From Amorphophallus konjac (Eukaryota > Streptophyta > Magnoliopsida > Alismatales > Araceae): a stretch of 64,000 nt of DNA. Each line of letters starts with the position of its first letter. Positions within the stretch are counted from its first letter, which is position 1. Positions 32,877 through 44,626 of this stretch are shown here, in pieces. The notes under the pieces are model-generated. The model saw nothing but the letters and a program-made list of their open reading frames with translations, searched no databases and had not been told where the DNA came from. Made by a program: the position numbers and the translations under genes. Location of the stretch: positions 508,876,566 through 508,940,565 of the forward strand of contig CM040121.1 of the NCBI GenBank assembly GCA_022559845.1, given 5' to 3'.

Positions 32877-35800
32877 TGTTATGACCACCAATTTGGGCAC
32901 AGGCCCGAATGAAAATAACTCGGGCCCATGAACTCAATAAGCTAGAAATCTTGATAGATTATTGAAGGATCCTTAAAAAATTCATAACTTCGTCTGTGGC
33001 TAATGAAATGACTTGAAAATAAGGCCATAATTTCGAATGGGATGTTAGCTACAACTTCTATGTTGAGGACGAGAGCAAATACTGCCCGGATGCTAGAGTT
33101 ATACCTGCATTACCTTGGGCTACCGAAAGGTCGCGATTGGAATGAGGGAGAATAAATGTTAATCTTGTGAAAATCATAACTCGGGATAGGAATGAGCAAA
33201 TTCAATGAAACCATGACCCAAATTTATATCAAGAAGTTCTCTTGATTTCATCTGAAGACATCCCAATCCAAATCTCAACATAAGAGCGTGCCCACTTACA
33301 TTTATGACTAGGTAGACGAAGGGTCACGACTGGAAAAGAGGAGAAATAACATTAATATTGCGAAAATCATAACTCATGCTAGAGTTGATGACATTAGATG
33401 AAACCACAACCCAGAGTTAGATGTTGAAGTCCTCTTCATTTCATATGAAGACATCCCAACCTAATTCTCAACTTATGACCGGGTAGACGAAGGGTCACCT
33501 CTGTTCAAACCGAAGGGGTGCTTAGCACTAACTCCTCCTTAAACCAGTGACCTTGGGGGCAGGTTGGAGCCTTGTGGGCCATGGGTAGAACCTTGGGAGG
33601 CTTGAAAACTATATAAGGAGGTGATTTTCAAGGGTGGTCAGCCTTTAGCAACACTTATCTTCCATTTTCTGCCACCTACGGTTCCTCTTGTGAAAGAAAG
33701 AGAGGTGAGGGACCTTGGCCTTTGCATAGGAAGGTGAACCTGCAGCGAAGTCTTGGGTGGATCTAGTGTGCGGATCTCATCCCCAGATCAAAAGGAAAAG
33801 CTTTAGGTGGATCTGGGGTGTGGATTTCATCCCTGGATCGTCGGTCTAATATCTCAAAAGGTAGGCACCTAACCTCAAACTTTAGGGGTCAATGATGCAT
33901 TATAATGGTTTTAAAAATATATTTTCTACACCTTAAAGAGGGAATAAGGGCATGTGGGGACCACTACCATGTTCATTTTTGATTTTTGGTTTCATCAAGT
34001 TTCGAGCTTTCATGAGTTTCCTCTGAGCCTCTGAGGTCGGAACAGTCCCTGGTATGGTCAACACACATATGGCATAGTCCCTGGTATGGTCAACGCACAT
34101 TTGGTATTGTTCATGGTAAGGTATGTGCATATTTTATATTGATCATAGCAAGGTCTGTGCATATTTCATATGGTCAGAACAGTCCCTGGTATGGTCAACT
34201 CACATATGGCACAGTCCCTGGTATGGTCAACGCACATTTGGTATTGTTCATAGTAAGGTCAGTGCACGTTTGGCCCAAGCCATAGTAAGGTCGGTGCACA
34301 TTTGATATTGTTCATAGTAAGGTCAGTGCACATTTGATATTGTTCATAGTAAGGTCAGTGCATGTTTGGCCCAGGCCATAGTAAGGTCGGTGCACCTTTG
34401 GTATTGTTCATAGTAAGGTCAGTGCACGTTTGGCCCAGGCCATAGTAAGGTCAGTGCACATTTGGTATTGTTCATAGTAAGGTCAGTGCACGTTTGGCCC
34501 AGGCCATAGTAAGGTCAGTTAATAGTGCACGTTTGGACCATGCCATAGTAAGGTCATTGCACATTTGGTGTTGTTCATAGTAAGGTCGGTGCACATTTGG
34601 TATTGTTCATAGTAAGGTCAGTGCACGTTTGGCCCAGGCCATAGTAAGGTCGGTGCACCTTTGGTATTGTTCATAGCAAGGTCAGTGCACGTTTGGCCCA
34701 GGCCATAGTAAGGTCGGTGCACATTTGATATTGTTCATAGTAAGGTCAGTGCACATTTGGTATTGTTCATAGTAAAGTCGGTGCACATTTGATATTGTTC
34801 ATAGTAAGGTCGGTGCACATGCTGCACAGACTTTAGTGAGGTCGGTGCACATGCTGCATAGACTTTAGTGAGGTCGATGCATGTTTTCTCCAGGCCACAA
34901 TAAGGTCAGTGCACATTTGGTTTAGGCTACAATGAGGTCAGTGCACATTTGGTTTAGGCCACAATGAGGTCAGTGCACATTTTGTTTATCCCATAATGAG
35001 GTCAGTGCACATTTGGTTTAGGCCACAATAAGGTCAGTGCACATTTGGTTTAGGCCACAATAAGGTCAGTGCACATTTGGTTTAGGCCTGAGCAAAGTCG
35101 AAGCACATTGGGGTTTGGCCTGAGCAAGCTCGGTGCACATTGGGGTTTGGTCGGTGCACTTGGGGTTCTGTCCTATTTCCAGAAACTTCGAAAAAGAGAG
35201 TTTTGAAAGGGCATTTTAATTCAAAAAAATCTAAAAAAATAGAAAATGGAAGAAGGCTAAGTTAGTAATCCACTGTAAAAATTTCATGCTCACAAAAATT
35301 CTGCACTTGTGGTTATAAGACGTTTTCAATGCATGCGTAGCCTAGAAATAAACCAGTCCTCTTTTACAGTAGCCTGATCACGTTCCTTATGCTGTGATTA
35401 GTCCACTTAAACCACTTGAAACATATCTGCTATATGAAAGTATCATACTAATATTTGTAAAAATAAGTATAAATGTGAATGCGAATACGATGTGAATGTT
35501 ATGAATGGAAACAATAACATTTTGTGAGATAGGACTTCAGTCCCTCTATAGGATGGCCCTTTTTTGCAGGACGGCGATACGTAATGCCGCGGAAGTAAAA
35601 GATCCCAGGGGACGACAATACGTAATACCCTGGTTTAAAATCCTATTGATTCAGTCTTCGGTCCTATTGTGGGACAGCCTTTATGAAGATGGCTATACGT
35701 AACGTCACGAGGACACAAGAATCTAGGTGAGAGTTCGCTCTCGGGTCTGCGCAGTACTCTTTCGTTCGTTCGTTCATTTGTGTGTGTGGGGCCAACTGTG

Positions 35801-36458
35801 TTATGCTAGCTGTTTATTTCCAAGAATAACAGAATTGTGAAAATGTGAAAATGTGAAAAGGTGATAATATGTAAACTGCTCATTCACCGTGGTTTTAACG
35901 CATGCATGGGTACCTTATATGTTAGTTGAAGATTATGTATTTTCCTCATATGAGTTATTTTAAGTAGATGATAATGAATGGATTATGCTATTATTAACAT
36001 CTGAATTATGTATATAATTTGGCTATATAGATGTGAGTTAACCTCGGTTTGTTTAGGCTGCCTACTAAGCGTCACACTCACCTCTTGTGACACACGTTTT
36101 CAGGGGACATAGAGAAGGAGGTTAAGGAGGAGGCTACAACTGAGGAGTAGTGCTAGCTCGTAGTTCGTCTGGGTATATTATGGATGAATGTCTCTCTTAT
36201 ATGTATGGTTATGGGGTGGTGAGCCTATACGGACTCATGTTCAATCTGGAACAATGTAAATGTACTATCTTTGGAAATTATGAATGGTTGAAATGTTAAC
36301 TACATTTCGTGTAATTGTGATTTCTCTCTCTCTCATGCGAGTGTATGCATGTTCGTATAATTGTGCTTCCACGATACGTACGAAGTAATGTATCGAGGTC
36401 CGATGGATGAAAAAAAAATAATACCCATAAATTGGGGATCAGATCTCGGGGCGTTACA
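32877..36458 (+). repeat. 3' LTR of element B (3582 bp)
   Basis: It begins TGTTATGACCACC and ends GGGGCGTTACA. The outer parts match the LTRs at 24413-27527 and 29568-32012. The central array, however, is a different one, built on GTGCAC (34040-35165). The motif GAAGGGTCAC with ACCGGGTAGACG-like flanks is repeated two to three times near 33310-33500. Confidence 0.87.
34040..35165 (+). repeat. GTGCAC array, about 32-bp units (64-bp dimers)
   Basis: About 35 units alternate between forms such as AAGGTCRGTGCACATTTGGT with ATTGTTCATAGT and AAGGTCAGTGCACGTTTGGC with CCAGGCCATAGT. Many regions are dimers of about 64 bp. The last 250 bp use a third form with TTTAGGCCACAATGAGGTCA. Each unit centres on the palindrome GTGCAC. 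Confidence 0.9.
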
Positions 36459-36459
36459 G

Positions 36460-37594
36460 TTTCCATTTTAAAGACTACATATATTATATGAATGATCAGG
36501 GTGGTATTGACTGGGATGAGATGAGGCGGTTCATTGCAACATTAAAGGCACGAAGACCTCCTCGGCAGCAGCAGGCTCAGCAGCCGCCACAGCAAGTTCA
36601 GTAACCTCCTCAGCAGCAACAAGCTCCAGCACCACAACCGGACATGGGGATTGTCCATAATCCACTATCGGAGCATCCACCAAATCAACAATTGAACCCT
36701 GTTACCTCCTTCCATGAAGTGGAGAGAGGGGAAGGGTGGCATGAAGAAAACGCCTCTGTCGGGGCTTTAAACCAAGCCTCAAACCAACCACCGCGTTTCC
36801 TCATATTAACCCCCCAGCCAACACCTTTTCCTCAACCTTCTCATCACCTCCTGCGCTCCACCAACCAAGTTCCCTCCACCACAAACCCCTTGCCGGCTAG
36901 GCCCCTCCTTATTCGCCTTCCACCTCCTCCCACACCACTACAAACCCCGCCTCCCTCCACAAATCCCTTGCCATCTAGGCCACTCTTCATCCACCCCTCA
37001 CCGGCACCCGATCCTCCTCCCGCTACCATTAATCCTTTGCTGGCAAGGACCCCCTTACTCCAACCTACACCAACATCCACTATACCCCCCACAAATCCCT
37101 CACCTTCACCCAGGCCCCTCCTTATCCGGCCTACACTACCTCCAATCACTCAGGCACCGCGTGCCCCTTCTGATCCCGCTCCCATTACTACCCCTCTAGC
37201 TTCCACTACTCCTCAGCCGGCAAGGCCCCTCATAAGGGTTCCTTCTTCGGTCGCTCCACCGATTACCCCCTCTTCGATTGTTCCACCTCTAGCATCTACC
37301 AACCCTAACGTACCCTCTACTTCTATTAATCCTCCGCCTACCCAAAACCCGACAAAGGCGCAATCTTCAAAGACTATGGTGCTCCGCAATGGACGGATAT
37401 TCCACCGTGTGTTTCCACAATGGGAGCAAGAGCCCGCACAGGGGCAAGAGGAGCAAGAGCAAGGGCAAGAATCCATACCGGGCACTCAATATGACTTGTT
37501 AAAGCATCTAGATAAGACCCCGACAAGGATTTCTATTTTGGAACTAATTAAGAGATCCACCATTCATCAACAAGCTTTAAAGGAATATCTATAG
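36460..37594 (+). pseudogene. gag: Tat gag, C-terminal proline-rich part
   Basis: The frame opens at the junction (DYIYYMNDQGGIDWDEMRRF), then a Gln/Pro-rich stretch with a TAA near 36602, and then a 316-residue ORF from 36644. About 200 residues are Pro/Ser/Thr-rich with repeated NPLPARPLLI-like units. The end reads MVLRNGRIFHRVFP and HLDKTPTRISILELIKRS, a block that joins gag to protease in Tat/Ogre elements. A TAG at 37592-37594 separates it in frame from the protease. Confidence 0.75.
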
Positions 37595-38104
37595 AAGGTG
37601 ATGGTCAATGAAGACATCCCCGCTGAACAGATCACTTCAGTCCTAACTCCGACAGGTGACCAACCGGCTATTGTCTTTCATGAGCATGAATTAGCTCTTA
37701 AGCCGGCCAAGAAATATGCCATGTGCATCACTGTTGATATTAATAAGGTGTCCGTTAAACAATGCTTGGTAGATATTGGAGCATCTATAAACGTGCTGCC
37801 TCCCAGCACTTTAAAAATGTTTGGCATTTCGGAAAGTGAGATACGACCGTCTACCATTATAGTCACTACCTATGATAACACAAAGAAGCCACATCTGGGT
37901 ATGATTACTTTGAAAGTAGGGCTGGGTCTTGTGTCAATTACAGTAGATATTCACATTTTAGACATGGATCCAACTTTTAATGGTATTTTGGACTGTCCAT
38001 ATATTCAAGAGCTTGATGTCGTGCCCTCTACAAACCATCAATGTATAAAGTTTCCACATAAAGGGCGCATCATCAAAGTCACCAGTATGCCTATTCTGCC
38101 GTAG
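37595..38104 (+). pseudogene. Tat aspartic protease
   Basis: The key block is CLVDIGASINVLPPSTLKM, a retropepsin active site (usual form LVDGGASLNVLP). It is followed by the flap-like VTTYDNTKKPHLGMITLKV and DMDPTFNGILDCPYI, where Tat proteases usually have LGRPWI. The residue before the catalytic Gly is Ile, not the usual Gly or Ser. It is open for 168 codons and ends in TAG. It would cut the polyprotein. Confidence 0.82.
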
Positions 38105-38157
38105 TTGATATACACTCTGCAACCTCAATACCCTCTATATGGCCAGCTAACAGGCCC

Positions 38158-38748
38158 TTGTTATCAGTATTGGATCTTGCCGATCTGCGGCATGACTTGT
38201 TAAGGCTACATGTTTCATCTTCTGTTTCAGCATCAACAACACCCCTGCCCTCTAAGGGGAAGAAAAAGAAGAATATGATGAATACCGCAGGTTGGAACAT
38301 CATGATGAGAATGGGGTACCGATCCGACAAGGGCTTGGGTGCCAACCTCTAGGGCAGAGTAAAGCCCATTAAGGATTACAAGCTAATTCCCCGAGGTGGC
38401 CTGGGATAAAAGGGGCCGGGCAAGGAAAAATCTGATAAGAATGATGAAGAGCCATGGGCAACTATGACTTCCACTCTTAAAATAGACAAACGGCTGCTCA
38501 CATGGTCTTTATATACTCATTTTGTGAAGGGGCCCACTCACCAGGCTGACGAGCAGACTATAGTGATCACTTCATTTCTAGATTACCAAGATGTGCATTC
38601 ATGCCAATTTGCTCGCCATTTAGCGCCTTTAGTCACCTATAAAGCCCTGGAATCTTGGAGACCGTATAAAAGAAGAAAGATGGATGACCCCGAGTGTGAG
38701 TGGTATAGATGGTTCGACATGAATGACATTACTATTGCTTTGAGCTGA
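38158..38748 (+). pseudogene. Tat linker with G-patch-like motif
   Basis: The frame differs from the protease frame, so a frameshift lies near 38105-38158. It reads GWNIMMRMGYRSDKGLGANL, a match to the G-patch pattern (a MGY.....GLG core), then a TAG at 38350-38352 and, in the same frame, RVKPIKDYKLIPRGGLG. A further stop precedes a segment from 38464 with EQTIVITSFLDYQDVHS. G-patch motifs bind RNA or helicases, and some retroelements and betaretroviruses carry one next to protease. Its role here is inferred. Confidence 0.6.
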
Positions 38749-38791
38749 CTATTTATGCCAACTTATTCATGAGCTAATAGAGAAGTCGGCA

Positions 38792-39922
38792 GTGATCACC
38801 GATAAGAGGCAGCTAATGAGCAATTATACTGATACAGGAGAGCCGGATGTGCCGTTTGAACCAAATTTCACTGTGGACAAGCTGTGGGGCGGGCTTTTCT
38901 TTGTGGATTCTTTGCACCCATCACTCCTTACCTTTTGGTGCTCTAAGCTTTTTACCTCCAATATCTCTAGACCACCCGCGATCTTGATCTCTTTTTCTCC
39001 CGATTTGCTACAAACTCCATCAATTCCTCCTTTGCTCCTCGAGCAATTCTCCCAACTCTCCATTACGCCCCCGCTTGGGCAATCTCTCATTCAATCCTTT
39101 TCTGATCTCTCCATTTCAACTTCATCTTCTAATCCTCCCTCTCACTGCTTTATTATTGAAAACGAAAAAAATGCCAAAATTCCAACTTTTCAATCCTCCT
39201 CCTCTATTGAGGAGACCTCCTACCTTATTCATGAGTGTGCCCCAACCCAAGGGCCGCTCATTCAATGTCCGTTAGCGGACCTCTTCTACTCCTTTGATGA
39301 GGAGTCTTCTTCTGTACCTTCTCCTGTACCCACTTCTTCTTCCTCTTCTTTAGGCTCTAGTGATCAAGCTAGTTTTTCTTCTAGTTCTTCTAGTACTAAG
39401 AGTCTTGGGGTAGTTGCCACTAAGAAAGCCAAGGGTAAGCAGATTCCCCATAGGTTCTTGTTGGATCTAGCCAAGAGATGCCAGGCATGTTTAGAAGTTC
39501 CCCAATTCATAGAGGATCCGATTCTTCTGCCAGAATTAGAATATGAGGAAGTTTGTTCTTTAGATGAAGGGTTTGGTGTTTATGGGATCATGAATGAAGA
39601 AGACCCTGTTGAAGAGGGGGATGAAGAGTATGATGAATATGAGAACGAGGCTGACGCTTTTGCCAGTGGCATGAGGAGATTTGACGAGCCATCAGTCTCA
39701 GTAAAAGAGCCTACCAAAGAAATTAATTTGGGAACTGAGGAAAGCCCTAGGATTGTCCTCATAAGTAAGAATTTGCCTCCATCTGAAGAAGAGGCACTTA
39801 TTCAGATTCTCCAAGAATACAAGGACACGTTTGCATGGAGTTATGAGGATATGTCAGGTCTGGACCCCGCGCTTGTTGAACATCGCTTAACACTTAAGCA
39901 AGAATCCATCCCGGTCAAATAG
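38792..39922 (+). pseudogene. Tat region between protease and RT
   Basis: A 376-residue ORF. The first 60 residues include LWGGLFFVDS and LHPSLLTFWCSKL, then a 150-residue Ser/Pro-rich stretch, then an acidic segment (NEEDPVEEGDEEYDEYENEA). The last 60 residues (PPSEEEALIQILQEYKDTFA, WSYEDMSGLDPALVEHRL) are the typical start of RT in gypsy elements. It ends in TAG just before RT continues in frame. Most of it is a disordered linker with no enzyme motif. Confidence 0.75.
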
Positions 39923-39925
39923 CAG

Positions 39926-41196
39926 TTGAGGCGTTTCCACCCTCATATGGCATTAAAAATGAAAGAAGAGGTCGATAAGCTTCATAAGGCTAGATTTATT
40001 AGAGTCGTCCTCTATCCTAATTGGGTGGCTAACATCATCCCGGTTATGAAAAAGGATGGAAGAGTCAGAATTTGCATAGATTTCTGGGACCTCAACCGCG
40101 CATGTCCTAAGGATGATTTCCCCCTCCCTCATATTGACGTTTTAATTGATAATACAGTAGGGTTCGAGACCCTCTCTTTTATGGACGGCTTTTCAAGTTA
40201 TAATCAGATTCGCTTGGCTGAGAGGATCAAGAGAAGACTTCATTCACTACACCTTGGGGCACGTACTACTACGTGGTCATGCCATTCGGACTCAAGAATG
40301 CCAGAGCCACCTACCAAAGGGCCATGATAGCTATTTTTCATAATATGATCCACATCTATATCGAGGTGTATGTTGATGACTTGGTGGTGAAATCAAGGAT
40401 AAGGATCGAGCATCCTGGGGTTCTAGCCAAGGTATTGCAAAGAGCGCGAGAATATCAATTGAAAATGAACCCTAAGAAGTGCGTGTTTGGTGTCTTATCT
40501 GATGAGTTGTTGGGGTTCATCCTCAGTAAGAGGGGTATTGAGATTGATCCCAATAAGGCAAGGGCAATAAGAGATATGCCCCCTCCCAAGAATTTGAAAG
40601 AAGTTCAGGGATTGATCGGGAGGTTACAATTTATTCGCCATTTTATCTCCCAGCACTCACAAAGGTGTAAGCCGTTCTACGAGTTTACTAAGTCAGGAGT
40701 CAAAATTTATTGGGATGACAAGTGTCAGGCGGCTTTTGACAGATTAAAGGATCATCCATCAAATCCTCCTGTCCTGAGGCCACCAGTTCTGGGAAAACCG
40801 CTTGTTCTTTATGTTTCAGTCCTGGATGACTCAGTAGGTGCTGTCTTGGCGCAAGTTGATGAAGAAGGTAAGGAGAGGGCAGCCTACTACTTGTCTAAGC
40901 TTCTCAACCCCTGTGAGCAGAGGTACACGGCTATAGAGAAGACCTACGTGGCTTTAGTTTGGGTAGTTCAGAAGTTGAAGCATTACTTCTTAGCCCATGA
41001 GGTTCATCTCGTTGCTCGCATGAATCCCATCAAATTTCTTCTTGAAAAATATGTTCCTACTGATCAATTAGCACGATGGCAGAGCTTCCTTTCTCAGTTA
41101 GATATTACCTACATTCAACAAAATGCGATTAAAGGTTATGCCATTGCAGAACATCTTGCTCATCATCCTCTCCCTAGATTTGATCCTGTTCACTAA
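39926..41196 (+). pseudogene. pol: Tat reverse transcriptase and gypsy RNase H
   Basis: RT motifs: LYPNWVANIIPVMKKDGRVR, ICIDFWDLNRACPKDDFPLP, SFMDGFSSYNQI, then a frameshift around 40240-40300, VMPFGLKNARATYQRAM and the catalytic EVYVDDLVVKS. RNase H follows with LYVSVLDDSVGAVLAQ, YYLSKLLNPCEQRYTAIEK and RMNPIKFLLEKY. The RNase H start has SVLDDS where TASDDA is usual, so the active-site Asp may be displaced. It ends with TAA at 41194-41196. Confidence 0.88.
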
Positions 41197-41217
41197 GAGT
41201 TTCCAGATGAGAAACTA

Positions 41218-41802
41218 ATGTCCATCAATCAGCCCGATTCAATGTGGACATTACATTTTAATGGAGCTTTGAATTCTCAAGGAAAGGGGATCAGCATTGT
41301 TCTCCTATCACCAGAGGGTATCACTATTTCCCTTGCCTCTCAGCTTGCATTTCTAGTTACAAATAATATAGCTGAATATGAGGCTCTTCTGGCCGAACTG
41401 TAGGCCGCCCATCAATTCGGTGTTACCCAATTACGGATTGTAGGTGACAGTCAGCTTATTCTTCATCAAGTGCTCACCAAATGCCTCACTCTCGATCCCA
41501 AACTCAAACCCTATCAAGAACTTGCTTCTGCTTATGCCAAGCTATTCACTAAGTTGATCTTTGTCCATGTTCCTCGCAACCAGAACATCTTAGCTGATGC
41601 TCTTGCTTCACTTGCTTCCTCTTTGGTTTTCCTTCCCGAAAAAGATTTCCATTCGATTATCGTTCAGAAGCGTCTCATTCCTGCTATCAAAGACCTTGGG
41701 TTTCTTAGTATTAAGAAGGAGGTGTTCAAGAAGGTTAAGGAAGGTGGAATCATTGAAAACAAAGAGATCATGTTGCTAGATCTAGAAGATGTAGACGACT
41801 AA
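41218..41802 (+). pseudogene. Tat second (archaeal-type) RNase H
   Basis: WTLHFNGALNSQGKGISIVL matches the start of archaeal-type RNase H, where LHFDGA supplies the first catalytic Asp; here it is Asn. NNIAEYEALLAEL follows with the catalytic Glu, then a TAG at 41401-41403, then IVGDSQLILHQV with the next Asp, and later NILADALASLASSL with the last Asp. A second RNase H is a hallmark of the Tat lineage. The Asn change and the stop make it inactive. Confidence 0.85.
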
Positions 41803-43071
41803 GAAAAGCTATGGTATTACGAGATTGCTAAATATTGTCAAGATCAGCCTTATCCCGAAGAGGCCGCGGCAGAAGAGAGGAAAGCCATTAGAAGAGTTGC
41901 TCAGAGATACACTTTGGTTGGAGGTATGCTTTATAGGAGAGGTCTCATTGGTGTTCTACTCAGATGCCTCGATGATGATGAATCTTGGAAGGTCGTGGAA
42001 GAGACGCATTCAGGAGTTTGTGGGGGTCATGTCAATAGCCAGATGTTAGCTAAGAAAATCCTTAGGCTAGACTTCTATTGGCCCACTCTAGATAAAGATT
42101 GCTCTATCTATGTTTGAAGGTGTGTCAAGTGCCAACTGCATGCCGACAAAATTCATTCTTTTGCTTCTTCACTCCATCCTATGTCCTCCCCATGGCCTTT
42201 CTCCATGTGGGCTTTCGACATTATTGGACTTCTTGGTGATTCGAACCTCCTCACAAAACTTAGATCATTTATACTCACAGCCACGGAGTACTTCACCAAG
42301 TGGGCGGAAGTAGAAGCATACGTGGAGATCAAAGCATTAACCGTCTACAAGTTCATAATGAAGAACATCATCGCCAGGTTCGGAATCCCAAGTACCATCG
42401 TCACCGACAATGGGCCACAGTTTATCTCTCAAGAGCTTCAAGACCTCTACAATAGTTATAACATTGCATTGCATCATTTATCTCCTTATTATCTACAGGG
42501 CAATGGTTAATCAGAGGCAATGAATAAAACTTTGATTAAAATCATCAAGAAAACATGTGAAGCTAATAAATTTGAGGATTGGCCGGAGAAGCTCATACAA
42601 GCTCTTTGGGCCTACCGTACTTCCATTCGCACACCTACTGGGCAAACCCTATTCTCCCTTACCTACGGAATGGAGGCGGTAGTTCCTTATGAGATCCTTA
42701 TTCATTCTCTTAGAGTATAATTGGACAAGGAGTTCTCTATTAATGAACGTCATGAATCTCTCCTTGTACAATTGGAACTCTTAGATGAGAGGCGTCTGGT
42801 CGCTGCCGAACATGCGCGTGTCTATCAAAATAGGCTTTCACATTTTTATCAAAAAAAAGTAATTGAAAGGAAATTTAAAGTTTGTGAGATGCTAATTAAG
42901 AGAATCTTTGTAAAATCTGGTGGACCTCGTTCAAAACTCCAACCAAATTAGAAATGGCTTTACGTAATAAAAGAAGTCTACCTTGGCAACGCATATAAAC
43001 TGATTAATGCTGAAGGGGAAGAATTGGCTCACCCTTGGAATGGATTATACCTTAAGAAATACTATCCCTAA
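41803..43071 (+). pseudogene. pol: Tat integrase
   Basis: The zinc region has HSGVCGGHVNSQMLAKKIL and, after a TGA at 42115-42117, CVKCQLHADKIH. The core has FDIIGLLG (42181 onward), IVTDNGPQFIS and, after a TAA, SEAMNKTLIKIIKK for the D, D and E. ALWAYRTSIRTPTGQT and MEAVVPYEI follow. The C-terminus ends NAYKLINAEGEELAHPWNG and LYLKKYYP, with a stop at 43069-43071. No chromodomain is present, as expected for Tat. At least four stops or frameshifts break it. Confidence 0.86.
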
Positions 43072-44626
43072 GTCTCAATAAAATCAAACAAAAAAGTAAA
43101 AACAAATCAAACAAAAAAAGCATAAAAACAAACAAAAAAACAAAATCAAAGCAAGAAAAAATGCTGACCGACATGGTATGTGGGTCACCAGACCCGAAAA
43201 ATCAAAATCTCTAATTCATTCTTCAGTCTTGATGATTTAACTCTGGGTCAACACCCACACACACAACACGCTTAGCTCATGAACTTTAGCAGTGCAAAAT
43301 CTGAGGAAAGTCAAAGCCAAACTAAGAGTGTAAAGACTTTACCCATTCTCTTCTCGTCGGTCCACAAAGGGGGGAAGTTAGACCCTGGGCAGACAACCCA
43401 AACCTACCCGCCACCCTAGTAGGTGGAAGTCAGGGCCCAAAAGGAAATAATATGTCGTAAAAGCCCAAGTACAATTATGCTTTTATTTTCGTTGAAAAGG
43501 AAGAAAAATTTTAAATCAAATACAAAAGAAAAGCATGACAAGAGGGCAAAGTCTCCGTAGGGAAAACCCTGGTCGTAAGCATACATGAATAAGGGTGAAG
43601 ACAACAAAGATTTTCTTAAGCCAAAGACCAAACCCCAACAGGCAATAGGGTAGGGGAGGGAAGTTTCCTCGGTCTTTCGGAACACCTCGTGGACTTCCCC
43701 CAAAATTTCCTTCTATTCCCCCCTCCGCGGTATTTCATAAACTTGAAGAATGGTAGAGACGGACTTAGGAGGATGCGCCGTAAATGGTCATGAGTGAAAG
43801 CAAAGCTCGAAGCACTTTGACCCTTTGTTGAAATTATTTAAGAATGGGTAGTGAATTTAAGATGGTGAATGTGTAAGATTTTGGAGCCTATGTACTATGC
43901 TAAGTCATTTTTGAAAAAAACAAAAAAAAATCAAAAAAATAAATTTTCAATTAGCGCCTAGTCATAGGGGCATCATTTTACTAATCAGTGGCATTATTTA
44001 GGTCGACGTTTTTTTAAAAAAAAGATAAGTTTTTTGAATTAGCGACCACTCAGAGGTCGCCTTTTACTTAATTGGTGACAACTGTCTGGTCGCCAATTCT
44101 CATAGAGCCCTGCCCCTTCCTACTGCCGTATCACTTGCTTGCTGCATTTGTGTGTGGGCATCTTTCAATTTTAGTTTGCATCTGCCTACCTGCATGTCGC
44201 ATTTTCCTATGTTTTTTTTTGTTTTGCCTTAGTTGATTAAAGGCTTGGCCCCTTGACCCTTCGTCAAGGTCAACCACATTACCCCCCTTGCTTATCGAGC
44301 AAGGGGCCAAGCCGGACAGACTAATTGATTTGTTTGCTCAAGTGTGACACACAGGGATAAGAAGAAGGAAAGACAAAGGTACACAAGTGCTCAAAACGAT
44401 AACTCAGGTAACAAAAACGTGCTTTTCATACATATATGCTCATAATCTATGGTGTACAAAATGCAGGAGGTGGTACATATACTCTCTCTCTCTAACTCTC
44501 ACCTCCACTCTCCTCTCTCCTACTCTCTGCCTCACCATCGTCTCGGCAATGGGACTGCGGGGGAAGCATGGACCCCCGGGAAGTAGCTGAGCCCCCGGCT
44601 CGAGCCTGCTCCTCTGCCTCGTTCCT
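43072..44626 (+). other. Tat spacer between pol and the antisense genes
   Basis: No gene is seen. A-rich tracts occur at 43080-43160 and 43910-43945. The first GCGACC...GGTCGCC inverted motifs appear at about 43965-44097. This strand would be the 3' flank of the antisense gene that ends at 44627. Confidence 0.6.

Larger units (their letters stand above)
29568..36458 (+). mobile_element. Chromodomain-type gypsy element B with deleted pol
   Basis: It has two LTRs in plus orientation (29568-32012, truncated; 32877-36458, complete) around only 864 bp of interior. The interior has a primer-binding site, a gag zinc-knuckle fragment and a polypurine tract but no protease, RT or integrase. The 3' LTR ends inside Tat gag sequence, so element B probably inserted into the Tat element. 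Confidence 0.85.

Noticed and set aside
36844..37149. Glycine-rich minus-strand ORF opposite Tat gag
   Set aside because: It mirrors the proline-rich gag sequence and has no start context or motif.
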